DNA of 54,668 bases, taken from positions 1 through 54,668 of the forward strand of contig JAZOWC010000003.1 in assembly GCA_045658985.1 (NCBI GenBank), in the 5' to 3' direction. Source of the stretch: RGIG3513 sp045658985. GTDB lineage: Bacteria > Bacillota > Clostridia > Oscillospirales > Butyricicoccaceae. Under the pieces are notes generated by a model, which worked only from the letters and a program-made list of their open reading frames with translations, made no database searches and was not told the DNA's origin. Shown piece by piece: positions 1 through 7,602 of the stretch (position 1 is its first letter; each line of letters starts with the position of its first letter). The translations under genes and the position numbers were made by a program.

Positions 1-51
1 CCGCCAACTGATTTCGAGTCAGCCTCGTTACGACCACTTCGATACATCTCC
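1..51 (-). tRNA. tRNA-Ser(CGA), 5' half only, cut by window start
   Basis: Read on the minus strand, position 51 begins GGAGATG (acceptor 5' strand), followed by a D arm and an anticodon arm CTGA-CTCGAAA-TCAG at 22 down to 8. The seven-base loop puts CGA at anticodon positions 34-36, which reads the serine codon UCG. The variable arm, T arm and 3' end lie outside the window, so class II structure cannot be confirmed. The 5' end of this gene is repeated about 197 bp upstream (see 231-263). Confidence 0.75.
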
Positions 52-263
52 ATATTTAATTATTGCCGGATCATCTCGACTTGGGCCTCGGTGTTTCTCG
101 GCTATTTTCAGCCTCGTTACGTCCTGTTGCGGTGCCCAAAAATTGCTGCTCGCTTATGCTTCGCCAATTTTTGACCGCTGCCACTCACTCCCCTCGCTTT
201 TTCTGCCACCGGCAGCGCTCAGGTCGTTCCCCACTTCGATACATCTCCGTATTTAATTATTGC
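34..263 (-). repeat. 33-bp direct repeat (34-66 and 231-263) carrying the tRNA-Ser 5' end and its leader
   Basis: Positions 34-66 and 231-263 match at 32 of 33 bases. Each copy holds the first 18 nt of the tRNA plus the AT-rich leader just upstream of it. A second 14-nt piece of the tRNA (positions 19-32) recurs at 108-121. Between the tRNA-like pieces of the outer copy lies 122-230, which contains inverted repeats such as CAAAAATTG/CAATTTTTG. No protein gene is credible in 52-340. The arrangement resembles a tRNA copy split by an insert, or a tandem tRNA duplication that has decayed. Confidence 0.7.
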
Positions 264-269
264 TTGTAT

Positions 270-299
270 AGAATACCATTATTTATATTGATTTGTCAA
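270..299 (-). promoter_or_regulatory. sigma-A promoter for the tRNA-Ser transcript
   Basis: On the minus strand TTGACA (294-299) and TATTCT (270-275) are separated by 18 bp, with TG just before the -10. Transcription would begin near 262, a few bases before the outer tRNA-like copy and about 210 nt before the intact tRNA 5' end. Confidence 0.6.
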
Positions 300-305
300 T
301 ATTTT

Positions 306-336
306 ATTGTCGGGGAGGGATTGCCTCCCCGACAAT
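306..336 (-). terminator. hairpin downstream of tatD
   Basis: A perfect 13-bp stem (306-318 with 324-336) and 5-nt loop lie directly after the tatD stop codon. The U-tract on the minus strand is short (TAAAAT), so it may be a weak terminator or a REP-like palindrome. Confidence 0.6.
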
Positions 337-340
337 TCTG

Positions 341-1102
341 CTATATTCCAAAGAATATCTTTGCATTACGGGTGGTGATGTCGGCGGCTTGCTCGGGGGT
401 AATGTTACGCAGCTCGGCGATTTTTTCGAGCATATATATGATCATACTCGAGTCACAGCGCTTGCCCCTGAAAGGTTCGGGCGCCATATAGGGGGCGTCG
501 GTCTCCACCATCAGGCGCTCAAGGGGCATATTCTGCACCACTTCCAGAGCGCGGCGGGCGTTTTTGAAGGTCAGCACGCCGGTAAAGGACAGATAGAACC
601 CGCGTTTGAGCAGTTCTTTTGCCGTTTCCCAGCTGCCGCTGTAGCAATGGAACACACCTTTGATGTCGTCATACTTACGGATGACGTTGAGGCAGTCGGC
701 GGCGGCTTCGCGTTCGTGGATGACCACCGGTTTATTAAGCTCACGCGCCAACTGCAGCTGGCGCCTGAACCAATCTATCTGCACCTCGTGTGGGGCCAGA
801 TCATAATGGTAATCCAGACCGATCTCGCCTATGGCCACGGCTTTTGGGTGACGGGCAAGCTGACGCAGGCGGTCGATATCCCCCGCCTCGGCTTCACCCG
901 ACTGCTGGGGATGGATACCCACGGCGGCGTAGACGTGACCGTATCTGTCGGCCATATCAAGGCTCAGCTGCGACGAGTGTACGTCGCAGCCGATATTGAT
1001 AACGTTGCACACCCCGCGCTGAGGAAGTTCGCTCAGCAGCTCGTCCCGATCCCCGTCAAAACGGGAATCGTCATAATGGGCGTGGGTGTCAAAAATTGTC
1101 AT
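341..1102 (-). CDS. tatD: TatD family metal-dependent deoxyribonuclease
   Basis: A 253-aa protein of normal TatD/YcfH length, expected to be a cytoplasmic metal-dependent 3'-5' exonuclease or DNase involved in DNA repair or turnover. The metal ligands of the amidohydrolase-like TIM barrel are visible: H7 and H9 in DTHAHYD, E93 in GEIGLDYH, H129 in VVIHE, H152 in GVFHCYSG and D202 in ETDAPYM. The start codon overlaps the metG stop by 4 nt (ATGA), so it is translationally coupled to metG, a pairing common in Firmicutes. A hairpin follows the stop codon. The family is certain; the in vivo substrate is not. Confidence 0.95.
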   Translation of the reverse strand: MTIFDTHAHYDDSRFDGDRDELLSELPQRGVCNVINIGCDVHSSQLSLDMADRYGHVYAAVGIHPQQSGEAEAGDIDRLRQLARHPKAVAIGEIGLDYHYDLAPHEVQIDWFRRQLQLARELNKPVVIHEREAAADCLNVIRKYDDIKGVFHCYSGSWETAKELLKRGFYLSFTGVLTFKNARRALEVVQNMPLERLMVETDAPYMAPEPFRGKRCDSSMIIYMLEKIAELRNITPEQAADITTRNAKIFFGI

Positions 1103-3039
1103 GAAAGTCTTGCTCCGGGGATGGCGTTGTCTGCCAGCAGGATGCGTACGTCATCCTCGCCGCAGGTGGAGGACAGGATCATACCGTTGGACTCCAAACC
1201 CATCATCTTGCGCTTGCCCAGATTGGTGACGACGACTACGTTGTGGCCGACGAGGTCTTCGGGCTTGTGCCACTTGGCGATGCCCGACAGCACCTGACGC
1301 TGATGGTCTCCCATATCCAGCTCAAAGCGGAGCAGCTTGGAGCTCTTGGGGACTTTTTCGCAGACAAGCACCTTGCCCACGGTCAGCTCTACTTTAGCAA
1401 AATCGTCATAGACGATCTCGGGGAGCTTTTCAAACTCAGGCAGAGCGGGCTTTGCGGGTTCTTCAAGCTTCTTGTGATATTCTGCGATCTCCTCGAGCTT
1501 CTTGGCGGTGTCGATACGGGAGAAGAGGATCTCACCCTCGCCGATCTTGTGGCCTGCTTTGAGGAAGCCGAACTGAGAGAGGCTCTCCCAATCGGTAGGC
1601 TCGATATTGAGCTGCTTGAATATTCTGTCGCCTGTTTCGGGCAGGAAGGGCTTGAGCAGGGTTGCTGCAAAACGGATGGTCTCCAGCAGGTTGTAGAGCA
1701 CGGTGTCCAGACGTGCGTGGTTGGCTTCGTCCTTGGCCAGTACCCAGGGCATGGTCTCGTCGATGTACTTGTTGGCGCGGCGGAGCAGGGCGAATACTTC
1801 GTCGATGCAGTCGGCAACGCGAAGCTCGTCCATCTTGGCTTCCATTCTTGCGGGGGTGTCGAGAGCGAGCTTGATAAGCTCGTCGTCAAACTCGCCTGCT
1901 ACGCTGTGATCAGAAAGCACGCCGCCCGAATACTTGTGGCACATGGCGATGGTGCGGTTGACAAGGTTGCCGAGGATGTTGGCCAGATCGGAGTTGACTC
2001 TCTCGCAGAGCAGCTCGTAGGTCAGAGTGCCGTCGCTGGCAAAGGGCATCTCGTGGAGCAGATAGTATCTGACTGCGTCAACGCCGAACAGGTCGACCAG
2101 ATGGTCGGCATAGATGACGTTGCCGCGGGATTTGGACATTTTGTTTTCGCCCACCATCAGCCAGGGGTGACCGAATACCTGACGGGGGAGCTCTACGCCC
2201 AGAGCCATCAGCATAATGGGCCAGTAGATGGTATGGAAACGGAGGATATCCTTGCCGATGAGGTGGACGTTGGCGGGCCAATACTTCTTGAACTCCTCGC
2301 CGTGGTTGCCGTCCACGTCAAAGCCGGGGAAGGTGATATAATTGCTCAGCGCGTCGATCCATACGTAGATGACGTGGCCGGGCGCAAACTCAACGGGAAC
2401 GCCCCATGTGAAGGAGGAGCGGGATACACACAGATCCTGCAGGCCGGGACGGATGAAGTTGTTGAGCATCTCGTTCTTGCGGGATTCGGGCTGGATGAAC
2501 TCGGGGTGATCCTCGATATATTTCTCCAGCATGGGAGCGTACTTGGACAGCTTGAAGAAGTAGGCTTCTTCTCTGGCGCTCTTGACCTCTCTGCCGCAGT
2601 CGGGGCATTTGCCGTCGACCAGCTGGCTCTCCGTCCAGAAGCTCTCGCAGGGTGCGCAGTACATACCCTCGTAGTAGCCCTTGTAGATATCGCCCTGATC
2701 ATAGAGCTTTTTGAAGATCTTCTGTACCTGCTTCTTATGATCGGGGTGGGTGGTGCGGACAAACTTGTCGTAGGAGGTGTTCATAATGTCCCAGATGCGC
2801 TTGATCTCGGCAGAGGATGCGTCGACAAACTGCTGGGGCTCCATGCCTGCATCTTTGGCTTTGTCCTGGATCTTCTGACCGTGCTCGTCGGTGCCGGTCT
2901 GGAAGAGTACGTCATAGCCGCACAGCTTCTTGAAGCGGCAGATAGCATCTGCCAGTACGATCTCATAGGTGTTGCCGATGTGGGGCTTGCCCGATGCGTA
3001 GGCAATGGCGGTTGTAAGGAAAAACGGACCTTTGTTCAT
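1099..3039 (-). CDS. metG: Methionyl-tRNA synthetase
   Basis: This 646-aa class I synthetase charges tRNA-Met with methionine in the cytoplasm. Seen: the HIGN motif at residues 20-23, two CxxC pairs (CAPC and CPDC) typical of the zinc knuckle inserted in the catalytic domain, the KMSKS loop (residues about 300-304) and, after the anticodon-binding helical domain, a C-terminal EMAP/Trbp111-like tRNA-binding domain (about 545-646), which in bacteria supports dimerisation. It is the first gene of the metG-tatD operon, starts at ATG with AAAGGGG upstream, and has its own promoter at 3084-3111. Confidence 0.97.
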   Translation of the reverse strand: MNKGPFFLTTAIAYASGKPHIGNTYEIVLADAICRFKKLCGYDVLFQTGTDEHGQKIQDKAKDAGMEPQQFVDASSAEIKRIWDIMNTSYDKFVRTTHPDHKKQVQKIFKKLYDQGDIYKGYYEGMYCAPCESFWTESQLVDGKCPDCGREVKSAREEAYFFKLSKYAPMLEKYIEDHPEFIQPESRKNEMLNNFIRPGLQDLCVSRSSFTWGVPVEFAPGHVIYVWIDALSNYITFPGFDVDGNHGEEFKKYWPANVHLIGKDILRFHTIYWPIMLMALGVELPRQVFGHPWLMVGENKMSKSRGNVIYADHLVDLFGVDAVRYYLLHEMPFASDGTLTYELLCERVNSDLANILGNLVNRTIAMCHKYSGGVLSDHSVAGEFDDELIKLALDTPARMEAKMDELRVADCIDEVFALLRRANKYIDETMPWVLAKDEANHARLDTVLYNLLETIRFAATLLKPFLPETGDRIFKQLNIEPTDWESLSQFGFLKAGHKIGEGEILFSRIDTAKKLEEIAEYHKKLEEPAKPALPEFEKLPEIVYDDFAKVELTVGKVLVCEKVPKSSKLLRFELDMGDHQRQVLSGIAKWHKPEDLVGHNVVVVTNLGKRKMMGLESNGMILSSTCGEDDVRILLADNAIPGARLS

Positions 3040-3083
3040 GTGTTTAGTCCCCTTTCTGCTGTCATAAAATTAGTCTACCTTAT

Positions 3084-3111
3084 ATTTTACCATATTATAT
3101 AATATTTACAA
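3084..3111 (-). promoter_or_regulatory. Probable metG promoter
   Basis: Minus-strand TTGTAA (3106-3111), 16-bp spacer and TAAAAT (3084-3089) with TGG immediately before the -10, giving an extended -10 form. It lies about 45 bp before the metG start. No T-box is apparent in this short leader. Confidence 0.55.
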
Positions 3112-3115
3112 CATT

Positions 3116-3287
3116 TTTTTGTTATTGAAATTCCGTTTTGTGGCGGCTTGGGTACGGCCCCCTCCGCCCCTGCGGGGCACCTCCCCCGCTTTAAAAGAGC
3201 GGGGGAGGCTTAGAGGGGGGGTGTTTTTGTTATTGAAACTCCGTTTTGTTGAGGCTCGGATGCTGCCCCCCTCCGCCCCTGCGGGGC
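3116..3287. repeat. Tandem degenerate repeat with 108-bp period; no gene in 3040-3372
   Basis: Units beginning at 3116 and 3224 share TTTTTGTTATTGAAA, then CTCCGTTTTGT-like sequence, then a GC-rich palindromic core. The first unit contains a full copy of the CCCCTCCGCCCC repeat family (3158-3212); the second contains a shortened copy (3266-3290). The whole 333-bp gap between metG and the VanW gene holds only the metG promoter, these repeats and the VanW terminator. Confidence 0.7.
3158..3212. repeat. Intergenic palindromic repeat, family B
   Basis: CCCCTCCGCCCC, then a small GC-rich hairpin (CCCC TG CGGGG), then CACCTCCCC and a GGGGGAGG arm that pairs with it. Other copies in this window are at 21144-21190, 47316-47364 and 51026-51068. 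Confidence 0.75.
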
Positions 3288-3327
3288 GGTTGGGGTGTTT
3301 TTACGGCGGCTTGGATTCTGCGGCAAA

Positions 3328-3360
3328 ACACCCCGAACGGTTTTTGTCCGTTCGGGGTGT
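3328..3360 (-). terminator. Rho-independent terminator of the VanW gene
   Basis: A perfect 13-bp stem (3328-3340 with 3348-3360) with a 7-nt loop lies 13 bp after the VanW stop codon on the minus strand and is followed by a short T run. Confidence 0.85.
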
Positions 3361-3372
3361 GACAGGTTTGTT

Positions 3373-5499
3373 TTATGCACCGATGTCGGAGGGGCTGGTG
3401 ACCGTGCCGGGGCCGGGTTCTATGGGAGTGGTGCCGGGATCGGGAGTCACGGGGGTGTCGCCGCCGGGTACGGGATCGGGAGTGGGGGTTGCGGGAGTGT
3501 CACCGCCGGGGTTGGTGCCGGGGTTGGGATCAACGGCGGGGGGATTGACGGTGAACGTAGGCGAGGGTTCCAGATACTCGTAGGGATCGGCGGGCTGATC
3601 GGGTACGTCTGCCACCGTGCCCGCTCTGGGGTCGGTGACGGGAACCTGAACCACGCGATTATACTTGGTGTAGGTGCTCTTGGCAATAAAGTCACGGGAG
3701 ACCTCCACGCCGTTGCGGTACTCTACGCGGTAGGTGTCAGCCTTGTAGCCGGTGTAGCCGCCTGCAAGCTGCTTCTGTCCGCTGAGCAGACCGATCTCGC
3801 CCTGATATTCCACCTTGAAGGGGGTCATGCTGACGATGACCGTCTCGATCTCCACCTTCTTGTCGGGTTCCATATTGGTACCGATGATGGATACGTCTAC
3901 CTGATGGTTGGCCTTATCGTATATTGCAACGATCTTGACGGGCCACTCGGTATTGTTCTTGAACTGGAAGTCCTTGGCGCCCCATGCAACGGTAGCGTCC
4001 TGACCGAGGGGAACGTAGGTGACCATACGGCTGTGGGCATAGCGCTCGACAACCTCAAGGTCGGCTCTCAGCACGCAGTAATAGAGTGCCGAGCTGACCT
4101 GACAGATGCCTCCGCCCAGACCGTCCTCTGCGGAGGTGCCCACGTAGACGGTAGCTTCTTTGAAGCCGCGGGCGCTGGTGCGCTGGCCGACTTCTTTGTT
4201 AAAGGAGAAGGTCTCGCCGGGCATAAGGATGGTGTTGTTGCAGTGCTCGGCTGCCAGAGTGACGTTGGTGGTACGGTTTGCGTTGGAGGTGAGGGGGGTA
4301 TCCACGCGGGAGAACTCGTAGCTGAAGAGCAGGGCTTTGAACTCTGCATCGGTGTATTTGGGATAGATGAAGGTGACGGGGATCTCCAGAACACGGTCGC
4401 TGCTTGTATCCATCAGGCTCTGTGCCGCATCGGCATCAAAATAGATACCGATCTGACCGGGGATGATGGTGTTGCCGGTGGGGTCCCGCTGAATGTCCAG
4501 CTGAGGCTCGCGCATTTCGACCTCGATCTCGGCTTTGATGGCTGCAAGGTCGAGGGTGTTGGTCTCGGTCACGTCAAGCTCGAAGACTGCGGGGGTGAAG
4601 TCGCCTGTGTACAGACGGTTCTTGACAAAGGTGAGCAGGCGGTTCTTGTCCAGAGACAGACCGATCTGACCTCTGTCGAGGATGACCTTCTCTCCGTCAA
4701 AGACGTAGGTGGCGCGCTCTACCTGCTGCTCGGCCTGAGAGGTGATGCGCTGGATCTGGGTCTCGATACCCGAATCGGTGATGGAGTATGCCAGATCGAT
4801 CTCGTAGCCGAAACGCATAGCCTCCACGATGTCGCGGACACGGGTGGAGAAGTCTCCGGTGCGGCCGTAGAGGATGATTTTTTCGGCTGTGGAACGGGTG
4901 TCGTAGCTGATATTGCCTGCGATCTCAAGAGTGTACGTATTGTCGCCGATGGTAATATCAAGATTGCTGCCTGCGGGGACACCGCTGTATTTGTCGGTGA
5001 GCAGGGCAAGCACCTCACGCTTGGTATAGCCCGAATAGTCCACGCCGTCCACCCACACGCCGTCATAGACCTGAGAGTAGAAATAGACCTTGTAGACCAC
5101 AAAACCGCCCAGACCTATGGCTCCGAACAGAATGAGCAGAAGCAGGGTGATGATGATGGCTTTGACCGCTCTGGCACCGCGGCTGCGGGGACGCTCGTAG
5201 TAATACTCGTACTCGTCCTCATCGTCCTCCTCGACATAGACAACCTTGGGCTCCTTTTTGGGGCGCTTCTGCTTGGTCTTGTTGACAGGCTCGGCCATCC
5301 GCTCCAGCTCAGCCTGAGGGATGTTGATCTGCTGAGGCTCGGCTGCGGCGGGTTCGGCTGCAGGAGCTGCCTCCTGAGGTGCCTGACCAAGGTCGATGGT
5401 CTGGGTTTTTTCCAGCTGGGTCTGCACACTCTCCTGTGCGGGAGCTGCGGGGGAAGTATTTTCTTCGCTCCGGGCGGGATTATTCTTGATTTCTTCCAT
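3373..5499 (-). CDS. VanW family membrane-anchored wall protein
   Basis: A 708-aa protein. Residues 1-110 are a charged, Ala/Pro/Glu-rich cytoplasmic region with an acidic Tyr/Asp/Glu patch near 87-101. One membrane segment is at about 113-136. The outside part has a YoaR/PG-binding-type repeat region (about 140-390) and a VanW domain (about 393-516) with the hallmark GGGICQVSS. A linker follows, and then a Pro/Gly/Thr-rich tail of about 65 residues that could span the wall. VanW domains occur in wall and vancomycin-resistance loci, but their reaction is not known. Start is ATG after AAGGAGG. It has its own promoter and terminator, so it is monocistronic. No other van genes are adjacent; a VanX-like gene lies far away at 52534. 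Confidence 0.88.
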   Translation of the reverse strand: MEEIKNNPARSEENTSPAAPAQESVQTQLEKTQTIDLGQAPQEAAPAAEPAAAEPQQINIPQAELERMAEPVNKTKQKRPKKEPKVVYVEEDDEDEYEYYYERPRSRGARAVKAIIITLLLLILFGAIGLGGFVVYKVYFYSQVYDGVWVDGVDYSGYTKREVLALLTDKYSGVPAGSNLDITIGDNTYTLEIAGNISYDTRSTAEKIILYGRTGDFSTRVRDIVEAMRFGYEIDLAYSITDSGIETQIQRITSQAEQQVERATYVFDGEKVILDRGQIGLSLDKNRLLTFVKNRLYTGDFTPAVFELDVTETNTLDLAAIKAEIEVEMREPQLDIQRDPTGNTIIPGQIGIYFDADAAQSLMDTSSDRVLEIPVTFIYPKYTDAEFKALLFSYEFSRVDTPLTSNANRTTNVTLAAEHCNNTILMPGETFSFNKEVGQRTSARGFKEATVYVGTSAEDGLGGGICQVSSALYYCVLRADLEVVERYAHSRMVTYVPLGQDATVAWGAKDFQFKNNTEWPVKIVAIYDKANHQVDVSIIGTNMEPDKKVEIETVIVSMTPFKVEYQGEIGLLSGQKQLAGGYTGYKADTYRVEYRNGVEVSRDFIAKSTYTKYNRVVQVPVTDPRAGTVADVPDQPADPYEYLEPSPTFTVNPPAVDPNPGTNPGGDTPATPTPDPVPGGDTPVTPDPGTTPIEPGPGTVTSPSDIGA

Positions 5500-5541
5500 A
5501 CTGAAAGTCCTCCTTCCGAGAAATAACTCTTGACATTACAT

Positions 5542-5570
5542 ATAATATAACAATATACTCTGTAATGCAA
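5542..5570 (-). promoter_or_regulatory. Promoter of the VanW gene
   Basis: Minus-strand TTGCAT (5565-5570), 17-bp spacer, TATTAT (5542-5547), about 45 bp before the start codon. It is divergent from the ABC operon promoter at 5636. Confidence 0.6.
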
Positions 5571-5635
5571 TTACAAAATAGTAACAATTTTGGTCAAACG
5601 GTTTTCAATTTGTTCATTTTTTGTAAAAAAAGTGG

Positions 5636-5663
5636 TTACAATTTAATTAAAATGGTGTATTAT
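5636..5663 (+). promoter_or_regulatory. Probable promoter of the ABC export operon
   Basis: TTACAA (5636-5641), 16-bp spacer, TATTAT (5658-5663); an overlapping TATAAT at 5661-5666 gives a 19-bp alternative. A leader of about 40 nt follows before the TTG start at 5711. Confidence 0.5.
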
Positions 5664-5710
5664 AATATGAAGGAATACTCTAAGATGTATATCCAAAGGA
5701 GGAAAGACAC

Positions 5711-6739
5711 TTGATCCAGGTAGAACATCTCGTAAAAAAATACGGTGATCACTATGCCGTCAACGACATAAGCTTCACCGTCGAAAAAGGAAAGGTATAC
5801 GGCTTCCTCGGTCCCAACGGCGCGGGCAAGTCCACCGCGATGAATATCATCACCGGTTATATAGCTGCCACCTCGGGCCGTGTGCTCATCAACGGCCACG
5901 ATATCCTTGAGGAGCCTCAGGAGGCCAAAAAGTGCATCGGATATCTTCCCGAACTGCCCCCTCTGTACATGGAGATGACGGTTGAGGAATATCTGATGTT
6001 TGCCGCCGCCATCAAGAACGTTCCCAAGGCAGAGCGCAAGGAAGAGGTCGAGCGTGCAATGCAGAAGACCAGCGTCACACATATGCGCAAGCGTCTGTGC
6101 CGCAACCTGTCCAAGGGCTACAAGCAGCGTGTCGGTCTGTCTCAGGCTCTGCTGGGCAATCCCGAAGTTATCATTCTGGACGAGCCCTCGGTCGGTCTTG
6201 ACCCCATGCAGATCATTGAGATGCGCGATCTCATACGCGGTCTTGCGGGCGAGCACACGGTCATCCTCAGCAGCCACATCCTCTCTCAGGTCAGCGAGAC
6301 CTGCGACCATATCCTGATCATCTCCAAGGGCAAGATAGTGGCTCAGGACACCCCCGAAAACCTCAGCCGTCTGGTTGCCGAGTACGAGACTGTGGAAATG
6401 ACCCTGATCAGCGAGCCTCAGGCAGTCATCGACGTGCTCAGCAAGCTGGAGGGCCTCTCCTACGGTGTACTTCCCATGAAGGATCCCGGCAAGGTCAAGG
6501 TGACCATCCGCGGCGACAAGGACGTGGACATCCGCTCTATGGTGGCTACCGCTCTGGCTCAGGCACGTATAGCAATCATCGATATGAACACCATCAGCGC
6601 ATCGCTGGAGGATATCTTCCTCCGTCTGACCGGCAACGCCAAGAAGCCTGCCGCCAAGAAGGCCGAGCAGACCTCCGATGAGGCTCAGGCCGAGGATGCA
6701 CCCGCTGAGGAAACTACCGCCGGAGGTGAAGACAAATGA
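5711..6739 (+). CDS. ABC transporter ATP-binding protein, Gld/NatA-like
   Basis: A 342-aa cytoplasmic ATPase that should power the ABC-2 permease encoded next. It shows Walker A (GPNGAGKST, about 36-44), a signature motif in the variant form LSKGYKQR, Walker B (VIILDEP) and the H-loop SSHIL. A roughly 100-residue domain after the ATPase core ends in a low-complexity Lys/Ala/Glu tail unusual for the family. The start is TTG, chosen because AAAGGAGG sits at the right distance and there is no nearer in-frame ATG. The gene overlaps the permease by 4 nt. The three downstream genes mark it as the GldA-type ATPase of a Gld-like system. Confidence 0.9.
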   Translation: MIQVEHLVKKYGDHYAVNDISFTVEKGKVYGFLGPNGAGKSTAMNIITGYIAATSGRVLINGHDILEEPQEAKKCIGYLPELPPLYMEMTVEEYLMFAAAIKNVPKAERKEEVERAMQKTSVTHMRKRLCRNLSKGYKQRVGLSQALLGNPEVIILDEPSVGLDPMQIIEMRDLIRGLAGEHTVILSSHILSQVSETCDHILIISKGKIVAQDTPENLSRLVAEYETVEMTLISEPQAVIDVLSKLEGLSYGVLPMKDPGKVKVTIRGDKDVDIRSMVATALAQARIAIIDMNTISASLEDIFLRLTGNAKKPAAKKAEQTSDEAQAEDAPAEETTAGGEDK

Positions 6740-7602
6740 TCGCAGTATTCAAGCGCGAGTTCAAGAGCTATTTTAACAACATGCTGGGCTACATAGTTAT
6801 CGCAGGTACCCTGCTGCTTGTCGCATTTTACTTCTACAGCACCAATCTGGTCAACGGCCAGCCCAAGTTTGAGTACACACTCATTGACGCTTCGGGATTT
6901 TTGTTCACACTGGTCATTCCCCTGCTGACCATGAAGTCATTCGCAGAGGACCGCCGCCAGAAGAGCGATCAGCTGCTTCTGACCTCTCCTCTCAGCGTGC
7001 CTCAGATAGTTATCGGTAAGTACCTGGGCACTCTGGCCGTGTTCGGCATCGCTGTTCTGTTCCTGCTGCCCTATCCCCTGATCCTCGGCATTATGGGCAA
7101 GGTCAACTACCTCACCGCATACAGCGGACTTGTGGGATATTTCTTCCTCTGTGCCGCGCTGAGCGCCATCGGCATATTCATGTCCTCGCTGACAGAGAAT
7201 CAGATCATCTCGGCGCTGTCCAGCCTGTGCGTCATGCTGTTTCTGACCATGGTTCCCCTGATCGCATCCAAGATCCCCTCCTCGGCTCTGGTCAACTACA
7301 TTATATTCACCGTTATCGCAGTTGCATTCGTCATCGGCATCTACGCACTGACCAAGAACTTTACCGTGGCGGCCATATTCGCCGTTGTGGTCGAGGGCGT
7401 GCTTATATTCCTCTACCGTCTGCATCCCGCAGTGCTGGAAAACAGCGTTGCCGACCTGATGGGTCACCTGGCTATCTTTGACCAGATGATGACTCTGGCT
7501 TACGGTCTGTTTGATATCACCACTCTGGTATACTACGTCAGCGTGGCCGCACTGTTCATATTCTTTACTATCCAGTCCATTGAAAAAAGGAGGTGGAGCT
7601 GA
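6736..7602 (+). CDS. ABC-2 type permease, GldF-like
   Basis: A 288-aa integral membrane protein with about six hydrophobic segments, starting with a short cytoplasmic stretch (FKREFKSYF) typical of ABC-2 permeases. The loop MKSFAEDRRQKSDQLLLTSP (residues about 67-86) is the conserved coupling region of the GldF/NosY-like branch. Start overlaps the ATPase stop (ATGA) and its own stop overlaps the next start (TGATG), so all four genes are tightly coupled. The substrate is unknown. In Bacteroidetes the family is tied to gliding, but homologues are common in non-gliding Firmicutes. Confidence 0.9.
   Translation: MIAVFKREFKSYFNNMLGYIVIAGTLLLVAFYFYSTNLVNGQPKFEYTLIDASGFLFTLVIPLLTMKSFAEDRRQKSDQLLLTSPLSVPQIVIGKYLGTLAVFGIAVLFLLPYPLILGIMGKVNYLTAYSGLVGYFFLCAALSAIGIFMSSLTENQIISALSSLCVMLFLTMVPLIASKIPSSALVNYIIFTVIAVAFVIGIYALTKNFTVAAIFAVVVEGVLIFLYRLHPAVLENSVADLMGHLAIFDQMMTLAYGLFDITTLVYYVSVAALFIFFTIQSIEKRRWS

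Noticed and set aside
63..491. A 142-codon open frame at the left end
   Set aside because: It crosses the tRNA duplication, the promoter and the tatD hairpin, and no ribosome site precedes it.
3295..5526. A 743-codon open frame on the plus strand
   Set aside because: It mirrors the VanW gene and runs through that gene's promoter and terminator.
7593..7601. GTG at 7593 as the GldG-like start
   Set aside because: It lies within the ribosome-binding site; the ATG at 7602 has correct spacing.
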